Source: Actinomadura livida (lineage in GTDB: Bacteria; Actinomycetota; Actinomycetes; Streptosporangiales; Streptosporangiaceae). From it: a DNA stretch of 64,000 nucleotides. The first letter of the stretch is position 1. Every line of letters starts with the position of its first letter. The translations under genes were made by a program, and so were the position numbers. Below, one piece after another: positions 51,249 through 59,756 of the stretch. The notes under the pieces were generated by a model. The model was not told the origin of the DNA. It saw only the letters and a program-made list of their open reading frames with translations, and made no database searches. The stretch covers positions 384,551 through 448,550 of the forward strand of contig NZ_BMRO01000007.1 in NCBI RefSeq assembly GCF_014648675.1, written 5' to 3'.

Positions 51249-51698
51249 ATGGCACTGCCCAGCATCCGCCGCCCCGGAGACACGATGCTCACCCCGCGGC
51301 CGCGGGCGTTCGACCCCCTCTACGAGCAGATGGAGCAGCTGGTCAACGCGGCCTTCGCCGGTACTGCCACAGATATGCCCTGGGCGCCCGCGGGGGACGT
51401 GAGCGAGACCGACGACGCCTACGTGATCGAGACCGAACTCCCCGGCCTGAAGAAGGACGAGATCGACGTATCGCTGCACGACCGGGAGCTGACCATCACG
51501 GGAGAGATCAAGGAGCGGGAGAGCCGCGGGCTGCGGCATCACAAGCAGCGGCGCACCGGCCGGTTCGAGTACCGCGTGTACCTGCCCGGTGACATCGATG
51601 CCGAGGGGATCGACGCAAAACTCGCAGACGGCGTCCTCACCGTGACGGTCCCCAAGGCCACGACCGAGAAGGACCGCCACATCGAGGTCAAGGGCTGA
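51249..51698 (+). CDS. Hsp20 small heat-shock protein (alpha-crystallin family)
   Basis: 149 residues. N-terminal arm (1-45), alpha-crystallin domain (EIDVSLHDRELTITGEIKERESRGLRHHKQRRTGRFEYRVYLPGDIDAEGIDAKLADGVLTVTVPKA), short tail ending DRHIEVKG. It holds unfolding proteins for DnaK/ClpB. The family includes HspX/Acr of the mycobacterial dormancy regulon. Upstream of its start is a lone GTCCC half-site (CAACGTCCC at 51209-51217), not a full DosR box. It is followed 40 bp later by thioredoxin. Confidence 0.93.
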   Translation: MALPSIRRPGDTMLTPRPRAFDPLYEQMEQLVNAAFAGTATDMPWAPAGDVSETDDAYVIETELPGLKKDEIDVSLHDRELTITGEIKERESRGLRHHKQRRTGRFEYRVYLPGDIDAEGIDAKLADGVLTVTVPKATTEKDRHIEVKG

Positions 51699-51738
51699 CC
51701 CGCACGGGGCACTTCGCCCGCATCCGCGGGAGGGACCG

Positions 51739-52164
51739 ATGACCGTCCGTTGCGAGCACTGCGGTACGAAGAACCGTGTGCCGGGCGCCGCCGGCGGCAA
51801 GCCGGTCTGCGGCAACTGTCACCGGCCGCTCCCGTGGATCGCGGACGCCGGAGACGAGGACTTCACCGAGGTCGCCGAGCGCTCCTCGGTCCCGGTCCTC
51901 GTCGACCTGTGGGCGGCCTGGTGCGCGCCGTGCCGCACGGTCAGCCCGGTACTGGAGCGCATCGCCCACGAGATGGCGGGGCGGCTGAAGCTCGTGAAGA
52001 CCGACATAGACCGGGCACCGAGGATCCGGGAGCGCTTCGCCGTGCGAGCCGTTCCCACGCTGCTGCTGATGCGCGACGGGAAGGTGATCGACCGGAGGGC
52101 GGGCGCCGCACATGCCGGTCCGCTCCGCACGTGGGTGGAGGAAGCCCTTGGAAGAGACACCTGA
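51739..52164 (+). CDS. trxC: Thioredoxin with N-terminal zinc ribbon (TrxC/thioredoxin-2 type)
   Basis: 141 residues. Residues 1-30 hold two CXXC pairs (CEHC ... CGNC) forming a zinc ribbon; the thioredoxin fold has the active site WCAPC at 61-65 and the cis-Pro in AVPTLLL. Such TrxC proteins reduce disulfides under oxidative stress. The downstream flavoprotein start lies inside its last codons, so the two are co-translated. Confidence 0.92.
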   Translation: MTVRCEHCGTKNRVPGAAGGKPVCGNCHRPLPWIADAGDEDFTEVAERSSVPVLVDLWAAWCAPCRTVSPVLERIAHEMAGRLKLVKTDIDRAPRIRERFAVRAVPTLLLMRDGKVIDRRAGAAHAGPLRTWVEEALGRDT

Positions 52165-53740
52165 TCTGTACGGCGCCTACCCCCGACTCGACCGGGAGCA
52201 GATCGGGCTGGTCGCGGCATACGGGGAACGACGCCCGACCCGCCGCGGCGATGTCCTCTTCTCGGAAGGGGACCGTGACCACGACTTCTTCCTGATCGTG
52301 GCCGGTACGGTGGCGATGCTCGACAAGGGCGAGGTCATCCGCGTGCACGGACCGGGACGCTTCCTCGGTGAGCTCGGCCTGCTGACCGGTCAGCAGACGT
52401 TCCTCACCGCCCGCGTCGAGGAACCCGGTGAGGTGATAGCGGTGCGGCCGCGACGCCTGCGCGAGCTGGCCGACCGGGAACCCTGGTTCGGCGACCTCGT
52501 CCTGCGCGCGTTCCTCATCCGGCGCTCCCTGCTCATCGAGCACGGCGCCGGGCTGCGGATCATCGGCTCGCGATTCTCTCCCCGCTGCCTGCGACTGCGC
52601 GACTTCGCCGCGCGCAACCGGCTGCCGCACCGGTGGATCGACGTCGAGGACGACGAGGACGCCGAATCGCTGCTCAGGAAGCTCGGCGTCCCGGCGTCCG
52701 AAACACCCGTCGTGATCCTGAACGGTGAGCGGGTGCTGCGCAATCCGGGAGATGACGAGCTCAACCGGCTGCTCGGGCTGCCGCCGCCGGCGCCGGCCTC
52801 CTCGGCGCACGACATGCTCGTCATCGGCGCGGGCCCCGCCGGGCTGGCCGCGGCCGTGTACGGCTCCTCGGACGGCCTGGACACGATGGTCGTCGATGCC
52901 ATCGCGACCGGAGGACAGGCCGGGAAGTCGTCCAAGATTGAGAACTACCTCGGTTTCCCTGCCGGCATCTCGGGTGCGGAGCTGACGGAACGGGCGGTCA
53001 TCCAGGCCAGAGGGTTCGGCGCGAGACTGCACGTGCCCGGCGGCGCCACGGGGCTGCGGGCGGGCAACGGCCGGTACACCGTCGACCTCGACGGAGGCGG
53101 TGAGCTGTCCGGCCGCACGGTCGTCATCGCGACCGGCGCCCGCTACCGCCGGCTGGACGTCCCGCGCCTTGACGACTACGACGGTGCCGGCGTGTACTTC
53201 GCGGCGACCCAGGTAGAGGCGCTCCAGTGCCGTCACGTATCGGTGGCCATCGTCGGTGGCGGTAATTCGGCGGGTCAGGCGGCCCTCTTCTTGGCCCGGC
53301 ACGCCACGCGCGTGCTGCTCTTCGTCCGGGGCGGAGAACTCGGCGAGAACATGTCGCGCTACCTCGTCGACCGGATCGAGCACTGCCCCGAGATCGACGT
53401 GTTCCTGCACACCGAGATTCGTGAACTGCACGGTCACGATCTCCTGGAGGAAGTCGTCACAAGGAACAACCGGACCGGTGAAGTCCGCCGCTTCGAGGTG
53501 CGCGCATTGTTCGTCTTCATCGGAGCCGACCCCTGCGTCGCCTGGTTGTCCGGCACGGTCGATCTCGATGACAAGGGGTATGTGCGCACCGGGGGCCCAC
53601 AGGCCCTGCCGCTGGAGACCAACCTCCCCGGCGTGCTCGCCGCGGGTGATGTGCGGAGCGGCTCGATCAAGCGGGTCGCGTCTGCGGTCGGAGAGGGAGC
53701 GATGGCCGTCCGCCTGGCGTTCGAGCGCCTGAGTCGATGA
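52148..53740 (+). CDS. cNMP-binding / glutaredoxin-like / thioredoxin-reductase-like fusion flavoprotein
   Basis: 530 residues from TTG 52148, which has GGAGGA 6 nt upstream; an ATG at 52112 is possible. Residues about 20-130 form a cyclic-nucleotide-binding barrel (RGDVLFSEGDRDHDFFLIVAGTVAMLDKG, PGRFLGELGLLTGQQTF). Residues about 140-215 resemble a glutaredoxin fold (SRFSPRCLRLRDF ... ETPVVILNG) with one Cys. The rest is TrxR-like: FAD motif VIGAGPAGLAAAVYGS and NADPH motif AIVGGGNSAGQAALFLARH. The redox CxxC of TrxR is absent (the segment reads FAATQVEALQC). It overlaps trxC by 17 bp and may couple second-messenger levels to redox. Confidence 0.85.
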   Translation: MEETPDLYGAYPRLDREQIGLVAAYGERRPTRRGDVLFSEGDRDHDFFLIVAGTVAMLDKGEVIRVHGPGRFLGELGLLTGQQTFLTARVEEPGEVIAVRPRRLRELADREPWFGDLVLRAFLIRRSLLIEHGAGLRIIGSRFSPRCLRLRDFAARNRLPHRWIDVEDDEDAESLLRKLGVPASETPVVILNGERVLRNPGDDELNRLLGLPPPAPASSAHDMLVIGAGPAGLAAAVYGSSDGLDTMVVDAIATGGQAGKSSKIENYLGFPAGISGAELTERAVIQARGFGARLHVPGGATGLRAGNGRYTVDLDGGGELSGRTVVIATGARYRRLDVPRLDDYDGAGVYFAATQVEALQCRHVSVAIVGGGNSAGQAALFLARHATRVLLFVRGGELGENMSRYLVDRIEHCPEIDVFLHTEIRELHGHDLLEEVVTRNNRTGEVRRFEVRALFVFIGADPCVAWLSGTVDLDDKGYVRTGGPQALPLETNLPGVLAAGDVRSGSIKRVASAVGEGAMAVRLAFERLSR

Positions 53741-53759
53741 CCGGCCGTTGGGGCGTGGG

Positions 53760-54998
53760 ATGAACGGTGACCAGCGGATACGTGCGGCGGCGCGCACTGC
53801 GGTCACGCCGGTGCGGGTGCGACTGAAGCGGCTGCGCACACAGCCCACGACCCTCGTGATCGCCCGCCTCGCCGTGACAGCGGTTCTTGCATTCCAATTC
53901 GCGTCATGGCTGCCCGCTACCAGCCCAAGGCCCGTACTCGCCCCTCTGACCGCACTCCTCGTCGTCCAGGTCACGCTGTACCAGACCATTCACCATGTCT
54001 GGCAACGCGTCGTCAGCGTAGTGGTCGGTGTGGTGGTCGCGGCATTGCTGTCGAGCGTGCTGGGATTCAGCTGGTGGAGCCTGGGCCTGGCCATCACGGC
54101 CGCACTGATCTGCGGATTCGTCATGAGGCTCGGCAACTACATCCTCGAGGTGCCGATCAGCGCCATGCTCATCCTCTCCCTCGAGACCGGCGCCGCCGCC
54201 ACCGGGCGGATCGTGGAGACGCTCGTCGGCGCGCTCACCGGCCTGGTCGCCGGTTTGCTGACCTCTCCCGTCAAGATCCAAGCAGCCGAGGAGGCGCTCG
54301 AGGACCTCAGCGGCACCATGGCCCGTCACCTCCGCGACATCGCCGACGCGGTGGAAAAGCGCCCCGAGCCGCACACCTTCGACGAATTGCTGTCCCAGGC
54401 CCGCTCCCTCGCCCGGGAAGTCCAACGCGTGGACGGCGAACTCGTACATGCCGAGGAAAGCATCCGCCTCAATCCGCAAGGCGTCGGAATGCTGCGGTCA
54501 ATGGTGGCGTTGCGGGAGACCCTGGTCGCACTGGAACACTGCGGAGTCACCATCCGCGGCCTCGCGCGCTGCCTCGCCGACCACGCCAACGAACCTGAGC
54601 AGGGGCGCGAGGACCCCCTGTCCGAGAGCGACACCCGCGCCTTGCTGGCCACGACCGCGAGGCATCTGGCCTCGGCGCTGGGCATGTACGGGCGGATGCG
54701 CCGGCAGCAGTTCGCCACAGGAAGCACCGACCTCGAGGACACGCTCGCCTCCCACCTGGACACCGCGCGGGAAGAGCGCGTCAAGCTGACCCAGATGCTG
54801 CGGGCCGACAGCCCCGACTGGCCGCTCCATGGCGAGCTCCTCGTTCACCTGGACCGCCTGAGAGCCGAACTGGAGTCCGGACGACGAACGCGAGCGGCAA
54901 GGCGCCCGAGTCGCCGACTCCGCATCCCCAAGCCTTCGCCGCCCGCCACGCTCAGCCCGATCCGGCGACGAACCGACCTCCGTCGAGCACGCTCCTGA
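53760..54998 (+). CDS. FUSC/aromatic acid exporter-like membrane protein
   Basis: 412 residues from ATG 53760. Four or five N-terminal hydrophobic segments (ARLAVTAVLAFQFASWL; PLTALLVVQVTLYQTIHHVWQRVVSVVVGVVVAALLSSVLG; LGLAITAALICGFVMRLGNYILEVPISAMLIL; VETLVGALTGLVAGLLTSP) match the ArAE/FUSC pattern. About 240 residues of charged coiled coil follow, with a basic tail (RRTRAARRPSRRLRIP). It is 19 bp after the flavoprotein gene, likely the end of the trxC operon. Substrate unknown. Confidence 0.8.
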   Translation: MNGDQRIRAAARTAVTPVRVRLKRLRTQPTTLVIARLAVTAVLAFQFASWLPATSPRPVLAPLTALLVVQVTLYQTIHHVWQRVVSVVVGVVVAALLSSVLGFSWWSLGLAITAALICGFVMRLGNYILEVPISAMLILSLETGAAATGRIVETLVGALTGLVAGLLTSPVKIQAAEEALEDLSGTMARHLRDIADAVEKRPEPHTFDELLSQARSLAREVQRVDGELVHAEESIRLNPQGVGMLRSMVALRETLVALEHCGVTIRGLARCLADHANEPEQGREDPLSESDTRALLATTARHLASALGMYGRMRRQQFATGSTDLEDTLASHLDTAREERVKLTQMLRADSPDWPLHGELLVHLDRLRAELESGRRTRAARRPSRRLRIPKPSPPATLSPIRRRTDLRRARS

Positions 54999-55139
54999 CC
55001 CGCACTCGCCGCCGACAGATCGCGAGCGCCTTCGACAGTGAGCATCGTCGAGCCACAGTCGGCCAGCGGGCGTACTGCCGGGCTCCCTCGCCTCACCCTC
55101 ACCCGCCTCGCCTGCGGCACTGCCGCTCGGGCCGGCGCT

Positions 55140-55598
55140 AGCGGCGCATGCGAAGGGCTGAGGCCGAGTTCGAGTTGTTGCAGCACAATGGTCGGGGTCT
55201 CGTGGGCAAGAGCCTCGATGTTGTCTGCTTCCTCGATGATCTGGGTGGGTGCATCGCCGGATGCCTCGGCGGTGACGTCAGCGGCGGCTTGCACCTGGGC
55301 GGGGGAGGCGTCGGCGCGGGTGAGGGCCAGAGCTTGGCGGGCGCGGCCAGTTAGGTCGCCGACTTTCTGCCCGTTCGATCGCGGTCAGCTCGGCCTGGAT
55401 TTCGGCGCTAAGCCGTCTGCTCAAGTCCGGATCGTCAATGGCGTGCAGGGCACGGCCGACCTGGTGAGCACTTTCCTCGACAGGGTCGTACGACGTCACC
55501 AGCATGCCGTCCGAGGGCAGGTTCGGATGCGTCAGAGCATCCATCACTGTCGCGAACGATTCTCGGTGTTGTGCACGTCGCCATCCCTCGGTGTTCAC
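55140..55598 (-). pseudogene. Conserved hypothetical gene broken by a +1 frameshift
   Basis: From ATG 55598 the frame gives MNTEGWRRAQHRESFATVMDALTHPNLPSDGMLVTSYDPVEESAHQVGRALHAIDD ... AELTAIERAE, then shifts. Removing one base of the TTT at 55364-55366 restores a second frame: GDLTGRARQALALTRADASPAQVQAAADVTAEASGDAPTQIIEEADNIEALAHETPTIVLQQLELG. Both halves look like one actinobacterial hypothetical protein, and a middle segment may also be missing. No function is known. It sits 6 bp after the remnant at 55605. Confidence 0.6.
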
Positions 55599-55604
55599 CT
55601 CTTG

Positions 55605-55850
55605 CTAGGCCGGGTGGGTGTAGGTGCGCCAGGCCTGAGCGGAGAACGAGGTCAGAGCCTGAGCGAGACGCTGGATTGCGCCGGCGGGGATGTCGCGCGG
55701 GAGTTCGGCGCAGGTGGAGGCTGCGCAGCCCGAGCTGGTCTCCCAGAACACGACGAGCACATGGCGATCTTCGTCGAAGGCGTATGTGCTCAGGGGTCCC
55801 CCTCCGGTCCCTCCGGTGGCATCAACGATGTCATCTGGTGAGGCGGAGCG
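55605..55850 (-). pseudogene. C-terminal gene remnant
   Basis: The last 80 codons read FDEDRHVLVVFWETSSGCAASTCAELPRDIPAGAIQRLAQALTSFSAQAWRTYTHPA, a coherent protein end, but upstream of about 55850 the frame becomes Arg-rich and incoherent. A neighbouring frame holds LDELGIRHELG and VFVGDEMGDDQG. It appears to be the 3' part of a decayed gene that preceded the frameshifted one. Not identified. Confidence 0.4.
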
Positions 55851-56118
55851 TGATGCGGTTGCTGCCCTTGGTCGTCGCCCATCTCGTCGCCGACGAAGAC
55901 AGGTGATGCGGTCCGAGCCGACCCAAGTTCGTGCCTGATGCCCAGTTCGTCGAGGGCGGGATGACGTCCAATCGGCGGCTTGAAGGAGTGCCCTTCGATG
56001 CCGGTTCAGGTGACGTAATCCGTCATGATCACGTACAGGTCCAGTGATAGAACCAGTGATAGAAGATCTTGGTGTCCATCTCAAGCTCGCCCTGCAGGGC
56101 TTTGACCTGCGGAAACAG

Positions 56119-56192
56119 TGGAGCGGGCGACGGGAATCGAACCCGCGTAGCCAGTTTGGAAGACTGGGGCTCTACCATTGAGCTACGCCCGC
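56119..56192 (-). tRNA. tRNA-Gly (UCC)
   Basis: The minus strand folds as a standard cloverleaf: acceptor GCGGGCG/CGCCCGC, D-loop AGCTCAATGGTAGAGC, anticodon arm CCAGTCTTCCAAACTGG with anticodon TCC, T-loop GGTTCGATTCC. Discriminator T and an encoded CCA end the gene. Confidence 0.95.
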
Positions 56193-56331
56193 GAGGGGAC
56201 GGAGGGCGGTCGGCCCTCGATCGTCAGTCCGTAGCGTACAGGGTTCCGGGTGTGGACGTGCCGGGTGGTCCGGGTGCCGGGTAATGGAGCGGCGGGCCGT
56301 GGCGCGGGGGGCTAGACTCCGTCATCGTGTG

Positions 56332-56405
56332 CGGGCTGTAGCGCAGTTTGGTAGCGCACCGGCTTTGGGTGCCGGGGGTCGTGGGTTCAAATCCCGCCAG
56401 CCCGA
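56332..56405 (+). tRNA. tRNA-Pro (UGG)
   Basis: Cloverleaf with acceptor CGGGCTG/CAGCCCG, D-arm GCGCAGTTTGGTAGCGC, anticodon arm CCGGCTTTGGGTGCCGG (anticodon TGG), T-loop GGTTCAAATCC and discriminator A. CCA is not encoded (ACA follows), unlike the neighbouring tRNA-Gly. Confidence 0.95.
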
Positions 56406-56419
56406 CAGTGGAGGCTCTT

Positions 56420-56447
56420 GGCCGCCGCCCGGTGCCGGGCGGCGGCC
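56420..56447. terminator. Bidirectional GC-rich hairpin between tRNA-Pro and alaS
   Basis: GGCCGCCGCCCGG pairs perfectly with CCGGGCGGCGGCC around a 2-nt loop, 14 bp after tRNA-Pro and 9 bp beyond the alaS stop; it can end transcription from both sides. Confidence 0.65.
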
Positions 56448-56455
56448 GTGCCGTG

Positions 56456-59056
56456 TCAGGGGGCCAGGAGCGTGCGGGCCCGGGTCGCCGCGGTGGCGAG
56501 CGCCGCCGGGAGGTTGGCGGGGTTGCGGCCGCCCGCGTTCGCGATCGGGCCCTTCCCGCCGGCGCCGCCGCCGATCTCGCGGGCCGCCTCGGTGAGCATG
56601 TCCCGTGCCTGCGACCCCGTGTTCGTCGCCGCCACCAGGGACGCCTTGCCGTCCGAATGCGCGCCCAGGATGACGACGCCGCGGTCCGGGCGGAGCTTGA
56701 GGATCTTGGTGGCGAGTGCGCGCAGGTCCGTCTCCCCGGGGACGCTTTCAGCGATGAGCCATCCGCCCGGGACCGGCTCGGCGTCGGCGGCCAGGCACGC
56801 CGCGTGGGTGTCGAGTCCCGCCTGGCGGAGGTTCTCCAGCTGGCGCTGGGTCTCTGCAAGGGTTTCCAGGCGTTGGCGTAGGCGGGCGGGGGCCTGGTCG
56901 GGGTGGACGTGCAGGAGTCCCGCCAGTTCGTTGAGGATGTCGCGTTGGTGATCGTAGTGGCGGAGCGCGTCGGTGCCGGTCAGGGCCTCGATGCGGCGCA
57001 GGCCGGTGCCGATGGACGATTCGGCGACGATGTGGACGGGGCCCGCCTGCGAGCCGTGGCCGACGTGGGTGCCGCCGCACAGTTCGCGGGACGCGTCGCC
57101 GATGTCCACGATGCGGACGTCCGGCCCGTAGCGTTCGCCGAACATCGCTACCGCGCCAGCAGCCTCCGCCTCGGCGCGGGTCGTCTCCCAGACCGTGACC
57201 TCCGGATCGTCCAGCAGGTAGTCGTTGACGAGGGTCTGGAGCAGGGCGGTGTCCACGGGGGAGAAGTGGGCGAAGTCGAAGCGGAGGCGGCCCGGCTCTA
57301 CGCGTGAGCCTCGCTGGGACGCGTGGTCGCCCAGGTGGCGGCGCAGCATCGCGTGCAGGACGTGGGTCGCGCTGTGGGAGCGTGCCGTCGCGGAGCGGCG
57401 GGCGGCGTCGACGATCGCCTCGGCCTCGTCGCCGGGACGCACCTCGCCGTGCGTGACGCGGACCGTGTGTACGTGGAGCCCGTCGAGGCCGAGGCGGGTG
57501 TCCAGGACGTCCAAGGTCGAGCCGGAGGTGCGCAGTACGCCCGTGTCTCCTACCTGGCCGCCTGATTCCGCATAGAACGGGCTGCGCTCAAGGATCACCT
57601 CCAGTTCGCCGCCTTCGACGGCGACGTCGAGGGGGTCCCGCGGGGCGAGAAGGGCCAGGACGCGTGTTTCCGTCGTCGTTGACGAGTAGCCCACGAAGTC
57701 CGTGAGGCCGTGCTCGGCGGTGACGGTGCGGTAGAGGTCCTGGCGCGCGACCGCTCCGCCCTTGCGGGAGTGGCCCGCCTGGTGCGCCCGGCGGCGTTGG
57801 GCTTCGAGGAGTTCCGCGAACTCGTTCTCGTCGACGGTGAGGCCCGCCGAGCGCGCCGCGTCCAGGGTCAGGTCGATCGGGAAGCCGTAGGTGTCGTGCA
57901 GTTCGAACGCGGTTCGTCCCGAGATGGTGGCCTTTGTGCGGCTGATCGCCGAGTTCAGGAGTTGGGAGCCCTGGCGCAGCGTCCGCTCGAACGCCTCTTC
58001 CTCCGCGGTGACGACCTGGCGGATCAGGTCGGAGCGCTGCGTCAGCTCGGGCCAGGTCCCGCCCAGAGTGTCGATGACGCTGGACGTCAGCGCTGGAAGG
58101 GCGAGGTCCTCGATGCCGAGTTTGCGGGCGTGCCGGACGGCGCGGCGCATCAGGCGGCGCAGTACGTAGCCCCGGCCGTCGCGGGCGGGCAGTACGCCGT
58201 CGGCGATGAGGAACGCGATCGAGCGGGAGTGTTCGGTGACGACGCGGAAGGACGTGGAGTCCTCCCCGGAGTATTCGCGGCTCGCCATTTCCTGGACGAG
58301 CCGGAACGTCGGCGCCAGCAGGTCGGTTTCGCAGACCGTCTCCACGCCCTGCAGGATCGCGGCGAGACGGTCGAGCCCGAGCCCGGTGTCGATGTTCTTC
58401 GCGGGCAGTTCGCCGAGTATCGGGTATTCGTCCTTGCCGGTGCCCTCTCCTCGGAGGTTCTCCATGAAGACGAGATTCCACAGTTCCTGGTAGCGCTCGC
58501 CGTCCACGGCGGGTCCGCCTTCGCGTCCGAAGGACGGCCCCCTGTCGTAATGGAGTTCGGACGACGGGCCGCATGGGCCGGGCGTGCCCATCGACCAGTA
58601 GTTGTCCTCCATGCCGAGCCGCTGGATCCGCTCCAAGGGAACCCCGACCCGGCGCCAGAGGCGGACGGCTTCGTCGTCGTCCAGGTACACGGTGACCCAG
58701 AGGCGGTCGGGGTCGAGGTTGTAGTGGCGCGTGAGCAGTTCCCACGCCCAGGAGATCGCCTCCGCCTTGAAGTAATCGCCGAAGGAGAAGTTGCCGAGCA
58801 TCTCGAAAAATGTCGCGTGCCGGGTCGTGCGGCCCACGTTCTCGATGTCGGACGTACGCGCGCACTTCTGCACGGACACCGAACGGGGATGTTCCGGCGC
58901 GGTCTCGCCGAGGAAGTACGGCTTGAACTGGTTCATGCCCGCGTTCGCCAGCAGAAGCGTGGGGTCGGACGGAATCAGCGGGCTGGACGGCACGACGCGG
59001 TGGTCGCGCTCCTGGAAGAAGTCAAGAAACGTCGAGCGAATGTCGGTCGAGCGCAT
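56456..59056 (-). CDS. alaS: Alanyl-tRNA synthetase
   Basis: 866 residues with the complete AlaRS layout. The class II catalytic core has motif 1 DHRVVPSSPLIPSDPTLLLANAGMNQFKPYFLG, motif 2 NVGRTTRHATFFEMLGNFSFGDYFK and motif 3 LGLDRLAAILQG. The editing domain has HSATHVLHAMLRRHLG and CGGTHVGH zinc ligands, and the C-Ala domain is Gly-rich. It charges tRNA-Ala and hydrolyses mis-made Ser-tRNA. Housekeeping actinomycete alaS normally precedes ruvX/mltG/aroE; here it stands alone next to an HxlR gene, so it may be a second copy. The leader at 59057-59178 is unusual. Confidence 0.95.
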   Translation of the reverse strand: MRSTDIRSTFLDFFQERDHRVVPSSPLIPSDPTLLLANAGMNQFKPYFLGETAPEHPRSVSVQKCARTSDIENVGRTTRHATFFEMLGNFSFGDYFKAEAISWAWELLTRHYNLDPDRLWVTVYLDDDEAVRLWRRVGVPLERIQRLGMEDNYWSMGTPGPCGPSSELHYDRGPSFGREGGPAVDGERYQELWNLVFMENLRGEGTGKDEYPILGELPAKNIDTGLGLDRLAAILQGVETVCETDLLAPTFRLVQEMASREYSGEDSTSFRVVTEHSRSIAFLIADGVLPARDGRGYVLRRLMRRAVRHARKLGIEDLALPALTSSVIDTLGGTWPELTQRSDLIRQVVTAEEEAFERTLRQGSQLLNSAISRTKATISGRTAFELHDTYGFPIDLTLDAARSAGLTVDENEFAELLEAQRRRAHQAGHSRKGGAVARQDLYRTVTAEHGLTDFVGYSSTTTETRVLALLAPRDPLDVAVEGGELEVILERSPFYAESGGQVGDTGVLRTSGSTLDVLDTRLGLDGLHVHTVRVTHGEVRPGDEAEAIVDAARRSATARSHSATHVLHAMLRRHLGDHASQRGSRVEPGRLRFDFAHFSPVDTALLQTLVNDYLLDDPEVTVWETTRAEAEAAGAVAMFGERYGPDVRIVDIGDASRELCGGTHVGHGSQAGPVHIVAESSIGTGLRRIEALTGTDALRHYDHQRDILNELAGLLHVHPDQAPARLRQRLETLAETQRQLENLRQAGLDTHAACLAADAEPVPGGWLIAESVPGETDLRALATKILKLRPDRGVVILGAHSDGKASLVAATNTGSQARDMLTEAAREIGGGAGGKGPIANAGGRNPANLPAALATAATRARTLLAP

Positions 59057-59178
59057 GGGACGGCCTCACGAGGTCGATGGGAAGACGGCGCACACCGCCG
59101 AGCCGGGCCGGGCACGACTGCTCGTTCCCCAGCTCGGCGCGGCTAGCTCGCCGTCCCACCTCGTGAAAGTCCATCGAC
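59057..59178 (-). promoter_or_regulatory. alaS leader with three mutually exclusive pairings
   Basis: Three upstream blocks complement three downstream blocks in parallel, non-nested order: GGGACGG 59057-59063 with CCGTCCC 59151-59157; TCACGAGGT 59066-59074 with ACCTCGTGA 59158-59166; GTCGATGG 59073-59080 with CCATCGAC 59171-59178. In the alaS mRNA the blocks adjoin the ribosome site (GTGAGG) and the start codon, so the alternative helices would cover or free initiation. It is not a T-box, as no specifier loop fits. Confidence 0.5.
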
Positions 59179-59256
59179 TCAAAGCTAACGCGCCACGGCA
59201 GGCGACGGCACGCGGATTTCCCGCCGCGTCGTTCCGCCGGCCAGGCCGCTAGAGCC

Positions 59257-59634
59257 TCATTTCGCCTTGATGGCCGCCGTCTCCTCGGCGCGGGCGTCGT
59301 ACTCGGCTCGGGCGGCGTCGATCTTCCCGCGGTGGGCCTCCGCCCACGCGACGAGGGTGCTGGCCGCGGCTATGAGCGTCTCGCCCATGGGGGTGAGGGC
59401 GTAGTCCACGCGTGGCGGCATCACGGGGTACACGGTCCGGGTGACGATCCCGTCGCGTTCCAGGGCGCGCAGGGTGACGGTGAGCATGCGCTGGCTGATG
59501 CCGTCGATCTCGCGCTTGAGCTCGGTGAACCGCATGCTCCGCTCGCCCAGCAGCGAGATCACCAGTAGCGACCACTTGTCGCCGACCCGGTCGAGGACCT
59601 CCCGTGCCCGGCAGGAATGGGCCGTGTGCTGCAT
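59257..59634 (-). CDS. HxlR-family transcriptional regulator
   Basis: 125 residues from ATG 59634 (GGAGA upstream). Winged helix: REVLDRVGDKWSLLVISLLGERSMRFTELKREIDGISQRMLTVTLRALERDGIVTRTVYPVMPPRVDYALTPMGETL. An N-terminal Cys (HSCRAREVL) lies where HypR/QorR-type redox sensors carry theirs, so thiol sensing is possible. It is divergent from the YceI gene, its likely target; the 122-bp gap holds AAGTGCCTTCTTGTGC, a short repeat that may be the operator. Confidence 0.88.
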   Translation of the reverse strand: MQHTAHSCRAREVLDRVGDKWSLLVISLLGERSMRFTELKREIDGISQRMLTVTLRALERDGIVTRTVYPVMPPRVDYALTPMGETLIAAASTLVAWAEAHRGKIDAARAEYDARAEETAAIKAK

Positions 59635-59756
59635 GGTTATCTCCAGGTGACCGAGGCAGAAAAAAGTGCCTTCTTGTGCCGGATCCGAGGGTCTCCGCAT
59701 GATGGGACCGGTTCCTCTTCGGAACCGCCTTACCTTTCATAACCTTAGGAGACACG

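Noticed and set aside
56119..56192. tRNA-Gly as attachment site of the element marked by the integrase relic
   Set aside because: I could not find a second copy of the tRNA 3' end near 31-33 kb, so no att pair is supported.
59140..59165. T-box-like string GGTGGGACGGCG in the alaS leader
   Set aside because: The distance from the likely promoter to this string is too short for a specifier stem, and no antiterminator or terminator pair is visible.
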